Source of the DNA: Rhypophila decipiens
Lineage: Eukaryota > Ascomycota > Sordariomycetes > Sordariales > Naviculisporaceae
Assembly: GCA_033297075.1 (NCBI GenBank)
Contig: MU858416.1
Coordinates: 1 to 11,882 of the forward strand
Direction: 5' to 3'
DNA length: 11,882 nucleotides
The notes beneath the pieces were generated by a model. That model saw nothing but the letters and a program-made list of their open reading frames with translations. It did no database searches and was not told where the DNA came from. Made by a program: the position numbers and the translations under genes. How positions within the stretch are numbered: position 1 is the stretch's first letter; each line of letters opens with the position of its first letter. Below are positions 7,218 to 11,882 of the stretch, one piece after another.

Positions 7218-9380
7218 ATGGACGCGTCCAACGCTGCGTACCCCGTTTACCTGGGGGTCTGGACGAATTGGTCTAGAGGTGCTGTTATGGGCCTGACGCT
7301 CACCATGACACGGAGCAATGCCAACCTGCTTATTGCCTTTGTTGCTTTCTATGTCGCCTTTGTTGGCAGGCGTCTCTGGAGAATTCTCTGCTTCGCTTCC
7401 CATTCCCTCGTCTCGTCTTCCAGCCCGCAAAATGGAACGTACCATCAACACCAGGTTATCATGCGCAACTCGTCAACCGCTACCGGGGCTCTCGTGTCTC
7501 TTGGTCAGGTTCTCTGGGCTTGGCGGTCAGCCAAAGGACGGCCGCTGGGGATCCTCGTGGTAGCACTTGTCGTAGCTGCGCTTTGTTCGTCCACCTTCAT
7601 CGTGGCCAGTGGTTTTTCTTCTCGAGTTTCCATCACAGACAATGAGGTACTCATCAACAGCAACCGCTGCGGCTTCCTGCAAGCGCCTGAGGGATCCAGC
7701 TTTGAAGAAGCCGTCACCGTCTACATGCCGCACCTGTCCAAAATGTTTGTCAACGCAGCCAACTACGCGCAGGAATGCTACGGAAACTCATCAGGTCTGC
7801 TGGGCTGTACCACCTTTGTTCAGAACAAGCTTCCATTCACGGTCGACACTGCTGCACCGTGCCCGTTCGCGCCCGAACTCTGCCGCACGCAGAACGCCAA
7901 CATTCGACTGGACACCGGCCTTCTTGACTCCAACGACCACCTTGGTCTCAACGCACCACCCGAGAGCCGTGTTCTGTTCCGGAAGGTCCTCCATTGTGCG
8001 CCTCTGGTCACTGAAGGCTATAAATCAACTCACAGCCACTCAATCGACAAGGCCAACAACCAGACAGCCAAGCCAATGGTCAGATATCACTACGGTGCAT
8101 CCAACAGGCAAAGGACTGGAGAGCACAACTTCACCTACGAATACGTCGACGACACTTACTGGGACTTTACCGGTTCCAATGCAGACTACGGTCTTTCCTC
8201 GATAACCGCATACACATACAACGGTTCTGTCACGCGAGGAGCAGGATTCAACCCTCTCCCAGGACTAAGCGGCGCTACTCGGCAGGCAGATCTGACCCTC
8301 CTCTTCCTGTCATCCAACAACATCCCCTATTCCAGGCCAAACAATGACGAGTGGTTCAGAGCCACGAAGCCGTACATGCGTCTCACATGGGCGGGTCAAA
8401 ACAGCTCCATGATAGGTTATCGTCAGGATGAACCGGCATCACCTCTCGGCTGTCTCGAGCAGCGGCAGTTCTGCAGCCCGCGTGATCGGGACTCAAACGG
8501 CCAACCTCGCTGTACACCACTAGCCGCCATGTACGATATCCCTCCCCTCACAGAGCCAGTGTTGCAGGACCTGAATGGAGAACTCAACCGGTTCAAATGG
8601 TTCTTCAACGTCATGATTTCTCCCGAGGACACTATCCATCACGCCATCTCAACGCTCCATGCGACCGCCTTGAAATCGCGCTTCTCGGTAACAAGACAGG
8701 TCCAGGGGCCGCTTCCTGACAATCAGTGGCAGATCGAAGTGGAGCACATGTTTTCAACGCTATTGGCGAGCATCCAGCAATCCTTTGTACACGCCGCTGC
8801 AGTCCCAAACACACCAGGGCTCGATGATTTCATCGTCGGGCCTTTGAGCGCCGAGAGTGAAGAGCTGTGTCGGAATCAGGTAAGTGATCATGTCTTTTAC
8901 GCTCGCCAGTCGAAACACGCTCAGCTGACCATGCCATGTGTGCGTCAACAGAAAGTCCAATCAACCGCCTACGCATCCTTTTCCCTTTTTGGCCTGCTCT
9001 TCATCATCGTACTCGGGCTGTTGATAGTCCTGACCTCGTACCTGCTTGAGCCCATCACTTCCTGGCTCCACAAACGGGGCAAGTACAACGACTACGCCTA
9101 CTACGAATGGATGTCCAACTCGTCCTTCCACCTGCAAAGACTTGCCCATCAAGGTGTCGGGGCTGGCCACTGGAGCGGTGCCACCGACGACATACCCATC
9201 ACCGACGCCCAAGACAAGCTGGCCGTTTTGGACTTTTCATCAAACCCCAACATGCCGGTTCTGGTCAATGGCAGGGAGGATTGTGGTGTTACCATGGTTG
9301 CTACCAATGGCAGTGCTGGTTCTCCAACTTCCCCTGACTCTTTGAAGAAGGCATGGGAGACAGAGACTGTCCAGTCTTGA
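7218..9380 (+). CDS. Large fungal membrane protein with Cys-rich glycosylated ectodomain, function unknown
   Basis: The open frame has 720 codons. Removing the intron at 8880-8951 gives a 696-residue protein, which I consider the main product. ATG 7218 has good context (AACATGG). A membrane helix lies at about 35-52 and a second at about 109-131. A large ectodomain follows (about 140-580) with many Cys (for example RCGF at 150, CPFAPELC near 215-222) and N-glycosylation sequons at 190, 281, 304, 335 and 395. A final strong helix falls at about 584-611, and the cytosolic tail contains YYEWMSNSSFHLQRLAHQGVGAGHWSG. I recognise the pattern of LDTGLLDSNDHLGLNAPPESR and of this tail from a common but unnamed ascomycete family; no enzymatic motif is visible. 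It is divergent from the DUF3433 gene. No frameshift or internal stop is seen. A receptor, scaffold or cell-surface role is possible but is not shown by the sequence. Confidence 0.85.
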   Translation: MDASNAAYPVYLGVWTNWSRGAVMGLTLTMTRSNANLLIAFVAFYVAFVGRRLWRILCFASHSLVSSSSPQNGTYHQHQVIMRNSSTATGALVSLGQVLWAWRSAKGRPLGILVVALVVAALCSSTFIVASGFSSRVSITDNEVLINSNRCGFLQAPEGSSFEEAVTVYMPHLSKMFVNAANYAQECYGNSSGLLGCTTFVQNKLPFTVDTAAPCPFAPELCRTQNANIRLDTGLLDSNDHLGLNAPPESRVLFRKVLHCAPLVTEGYKSTHSHSIDKANNQTAKPMVRYHYGASNRQRTGEHNFTYEYVDDTYWDFTGSNADYGLSSITAYTYNGSVTRGAGFNPLPGLSGATRQADLTLLFLSSNNIPYSRPNNDEWFRATKPYMRLTWAGQNSSMIGYRQDEPASPLGCLEQRQFCSPRDRDSNGQPRCTPLAAMYDIPPLTEPVLQDLNGELNRFKWFFNVMISPEDTIHHAISTLHATALKSRFSVTRQVQGPLPDNQWQIEVEHMFSTLLASIQQSFVHAAAVPNTPGLDDFIVGPLSAESEELCRNQVSDHVFYARQSKHAQLTMPCVRQQKVQSTAYASFSLFGLLFIIVLGLLIVLTSYLLEPITSWLHKRGKYNDYAYYEWMSNSSFHLQRLAHQGVGAGHWSGATDDIPITDAQDKLAVLDFSSNPNMPVLVNGREDCGVTMVATNGSAGSPTSPDSLKKAWETETVQS
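8880..8951 (+). other. Spliceosomal intron, 72 nt, phase 0, without stop codons
   Basis: The donor GTAAGT is the optimal consensus, GCTGAC provides a branch site 25-30 bases before the end, and the acceptor is CAACAG. Removal joins LCRNQ to KVQSTAYASFSLFGLL, which reads as a natural entry into the last membrane helix. The length is 24 codons with no stop, so retention would simply add 24 residues to the ectodomain next to the membrane. Gene callers that ignore introns will miss it. Confidence 0.85.
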
Positions 9381-10050
9381 GGTGCGCGGTAGGGCGGGAG
9401 CCAAGGGTACGTTGACTTGAGAATCGGCCGAATTAGCTTGAATGGAGAATGAATCATGTTGAATCTAGTAGTTACCGCAACACGATTAGAGCGGTTCTCT
9501 TGCTAAAAACAGCCATGTGTTTCTCTTCCGAATTAGGAATAAAAAGATTAATAAAAAAGCATATACCTGGTAATCACGGCCGTATCACCAAGGGATATCG
9601 AGGCGTGGGTTGATTTGATGGAGGAACTCCAGGCTTGTCGGAGACCCGCCCATGGGGCCCCGGAGTGCCAGATAAGTGCAACGTGGAATAGGACAACTGT
9701 CGTTTCTAAATATAACGTTACTAATAATCCATATATTACATGAGAATGGGCTCATCCACATGACATCGATTGCCATCATGTTTGCATCCACAATTATATA
9801 GGATCCACAATAAGAGGGAACTGTTGATGTGATGAACAACTTGAATCCAAAGTACAAATGATATGACAAATTCTCGTGGTGTACAGTGGCAGCTTCTGGT
9901 CACAGCATGTAACAACAGCAATGGACTAAGCAGTCAAACGTTGCGTTAATTGCGGTTATTACTAGTTTAGTAGCTCTTTGACAATCGGCACGGTCATTCT
10001 ACAAGCCAGACTAGTGCCTGGCCTTCCATACATGTACCATCTCATTCACT
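9381..10050. other. Convergent intergenic region, AT-rich, no gene seen
   Basis: The region separates two genes whose 3' ends face each other. From about 9700 to 9860 it is notably rich in A and T. The open frames present are short, without motifs, and rich in codons unlike the neighbouring genes. It probably contains only the two 3' UTRs and spacer DNA. Confidence 0.55.
9538..9555 (+). terminator. Candidate polyadenylation signals of the 7218-9380 gene
   Basis: Two AATAAA hexamers (9538-9543 and 9550-9555) lie about 160 bases after the stop codon in an A-rich stretch. That distance suits a fungal 3' UTR, so they are likely cleavage and polyadenylation signals. Confidence 0.4.
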
Positions 10051-11067
10051 TCATACCCACTTCTTGTTCCCATAATGCGACACAAACTTGCCCGACCAGC
10101 CATCCTGCACACTCGCCTTGGTCCAAACATCCTTCATATGCTTGACTGACTGCTCTGGTGTAATCGGCCCCCTAAAGTCGGGAGCATATGTCAGAAGCCC
10201 CTGCGCAAACTTACCCAGTGCCTCTTGTGCCTCGGGTGGGACTGTTTAATTTCGCAGGATTAGCACATTATTCCCACCATGTGCATGCATGTAGAAACCA
10301 GAAACTTACTGCCATCAGTCTTGCCCGTATCCACCAACCCAGGAGACATGGAAAAGAACAAGACCCCCTCGTTCTTGTACTGTGCCGCGAACTTGGCGAC
10401 GATGATGTTGAGCGCTGCCTTGCTGGCGGAATACATGGCCCCGTAGGTGATGTCGATCTCGTTGATCAGGTCAAGGTCGGCCATGCCTGTCGAGATGGCG
10501 ATGACCTTCTTGGTGGACGACTTTTGCACCAGGGGCAGGAATAGTTGGAAGAGGTGGATGTTGCCTACTACGTTGGTCTGATTGGATTTGTGGGCGAGCC
10601 TGTCGATGTCGGACGGGCGGTCACGGCTGACTCGGAGTACATAAATGTCAGTCGAAGGCATTGGACTGGCTAATGATTGAAGGAACCTACAAATGGTCAA
10701 TGCCGACATAGGCCTCCTCATCGACCATATAAGCCGCGTTCGCGACGAGGTAGTCGACACCCTTGTCGTTGCCAAGGATACTTTCAGTCTCTGCGGCGGC
10801 TTCCTTGAGACTTTCGTAGCTTTCGAGGTCTCCACGGACAATGTGAAGATTGGGGCGCTTGCCCAGTTCAGCTGCGACCTTTTTGTCTGTGCCCGTCTTA
10901 TCACGCACGAGGCCGATGACGGTGTTCTTGGGCTCTTGGGAAAGTTGCTTGACGAGTTCGAACTGAGGTCGAGCAAGTTAGTCCCTGGAAGACTGGATAG
11001 GATGGAACAGCGGGATACATACCCCAATACCCTTGGACACCCCTGTGATCACGTAGACTGTGGACAT
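10051..11067 (-). CDS. Short-chain dehydrogenase/reductase (SDR), four exons, 274 aa
   Basis: This is an NAD(P)-dependent oxidoreductase of the classical SDR type, probably cytosolic. Exons are 11067-11023, 10962-10691, 10626-10310 and 10241-10051. The introns are 60, 64 and 68 nt with donors GTATGT, GTAGGT and GTAAGT, branch sites ACTAAC, CTGAC and CTAAT, and CAG acceptors. The spliced length is exactly 275 codons including TGA. The Rossmann motif TGVSKGIG is at residues 8-15, with the first intron right after it. ANAA with Asn90, Asn124 in TNVVG, Ser151 in ISTG, Tyr171-x3-Lys175 (YSASK) and SPG at 200-202 complete the catalytic and cofactor set. Arg34/35 after the second strand suggests NADP(H), by inference. 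ATG context is good (CACCATG). The style resembles small csgA/C-factor-like fungal SDRs; the substrate is unknown. Nothing indicates a functional link to the distant UbiA relic. Confidence 0.92.
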
Positions 11068-11194
11068 GGTGGAGGCTGGCTCGGCGGTGCGAGTTATGGG
11101 TATAATTGATATCTTTTCGATGATTGCGTAGAAGAGTAGGTTTATAGTGATGCAAAACTTTGTTGATACTAGACTAAAGTCCCAGCGTCCAGAC

Positions 11195-11202
11195 TATTTA
11201 AG
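11195..11202 (-). promoter_or_regulatory. Candidate TATA-like box of the SDR gene
   Basis: On the minus strand the sequence reads CTTAAATA about 130 bases upstream of the SDR start codon. Position and composition fit a fungal core promoter, but there is no independent support. Confidence 0.3.
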
Positions 11203-11472
11203 CAGTTTCTAGTGTACAGGTTGACGGGAATGGATTACCAAGATTAATAATGAAGCGGATGGTTGATCGAGCCGAAGCTGTTTCTTTGTTTTGTAAGCTC
11301 AGGGGCGCTAGAAGGCGATCGACGGCTTGGCATTCGTTTTAGCGGCCGCGACTTGACCTGCCGTGCAAGGTTAGACTGGTCGTCAATAAACAATTGGTAC
11401 GCAGTTTCCAAGCTCATGGCACCTTTCAGAGATGACTGAGATATCTTGATAAATGCCGAGTTATCTTTGCAT

Positions 11473-11511
11473 AAGTCTCCGCAAAGTCCGCAAAAGTCTC
11501 CGCGGACTTTG
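11473..11511. promoter_or_regulatory. Nested direct and inverted repeat containing a TCCGCGGA palindrome
   Basis: AAGTCTCCGC is repeated at 11473-11482 and 11494-11503 (21-base period, two helical turns). CAAAGTCCGC at 11482-11491 is the exact inverse of GCGGACTTTG at 11502-11511. The centre TCCGCGGA (11499-11506) equals the yeast pleiotropic drug response element bound by Pdr1/Pdr3-type zinc-cluster factors. It lies about 430 bases upstream of the SDR gene and is a plausible operator-like site. Confidence 0.5.
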
Positions 11512-11882
11512 TAAGACGAATCAGAAACCAAGACCTTTCATCACTCCTCGCGAATGCCCCATATCCATGATCCGGATCCGAGCCTCCTGACAGCACAATG
11601 AAGATGGCCTCAATTTGTGACCAAAAGTTGACATTTTCTTCCTAAAACTCTTCACATCAAAATGTCAAACTATAGGCGTTGGAACCTTTCTGCCGCAATG
11701 TCCGCCAAGACGTGATAATATGCAATTCATTATGATGAATAAGCGAGCAGGTGTCATACACCTGTGTGGCTCAGTCAGACCATCTCTTATACGCCAAGAC
11801 CCCCACATGGAACCACCCCCATTTGGAATCGCAATTTCCACACCGCCATTCCACCACCACCCTCTTTGAACATCAACAACTT

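Larger units (their letters stand above)
11068..11882. other. Upstream region of the SDR gene and possible leader of a gene beyond the window
   Basis: No gene is supported here; the one sizeable open frame (11244-11531, -) is produced by the Cys-coding repeat at 11473-11511 and shows no domain. The last 80 bases become rich in C, A and T (CCACC and CATCAACAA runs), typical of a fungal 5' UTR, so a plus-strand gene probably starts just past the right edge. Confidence 0.4.

Noticed and set aside
9585..9921. Minus-strand open frames of 61-94 codons after the membrane protein gene
   Set aside because: They lie in AT-rich 3' flanking DNA, have no recognisable motifs, and are best explained by chance.
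11244..11531. Minus-strand 95-codon frame with a CGLCGDLC stretch
   Set aside because: The Cys-rich part is only the translation of the nested repeat at 11473-11511; the remainder has no family features.
1..11882. CRISPR arrays, rRNA genes, bacterial operons or phage genes
   Set aside because: There are no regularly spaced repeats and no rRNA-like blocks, and the introns and gene families are clearly eukaryotic (fungal).

Overview
The window looks like nuclear DNA of a filamentous ascomycete (Pezizomycotina). The evidence is short GT-AG introns of 60-72 nt with CTAAC/CTGAC-like branch sites, a fungal telomere-type repeat, and several protein families typical of these fungi (a meroterpenoid-type UbiA prenyltransferase, a DUF3433 membrane protein, a small SDR). 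I cannot name the species.

Layout from left to right. (1) 1-83 is AT-rich and full of palindromes; it abuts a relic UbiA prenyltransferase (81-1149, +). The relic keeps both Asp-rich motifs but has lost its 5' end and carries a one-base frameshift and an in-frame TGA. (2) The 297-base gap after it holds four perfect GGGTTA units (1355-1378), an interstitial telomeric repeat. (3) 1447-5999 (-) is one long DUF3433-type polytopic membrane protein of about 1,510 residues. It is interrupted by an apparent -1 frameshift (5013-5043) and by a single in-frame TGA (2767-2769) followed by CTG. It is therefore a pseudogene, a gene with sequencing errors, or possibly a gene using stop-codon readthrough. 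(4) 6000-7217 is a 1.2 kb divergent intergenic region. (5) 7218-9380 (+) is an intact large membrane protein with a Cys-rich glycosylated ectodomain. It contains a clear 72-nt intron whose length is a multiple of three and which has no stop codon. (6) 9381-10050 is AT-rich intergenic DNA. (7) 10051-11067 (-) is a four-exon, 274-residue short-chain dehydrogenase/reductase with all catalytic residues. (8) 11068-11882 is its upstream region, with a TCCGCGGA palindrome inside a nested repeat and a pyrimidine/CA-rich tail that may lead to a gene beyond the window.

I see no coherent pathway linking all the genes. The UbiA relic suggests a decayed meroterpenoid locus. Together with the telomeric repeat and the broken DUF3433 gene, it gives the left half the look of decayed or rearranged subtelomere-like DNA. 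The right half (membrane protein and SDR) appears intact. The two large membrane-protein genes are divergent across a shared intergenic region and may be co-regulated, but their functions are unknown.
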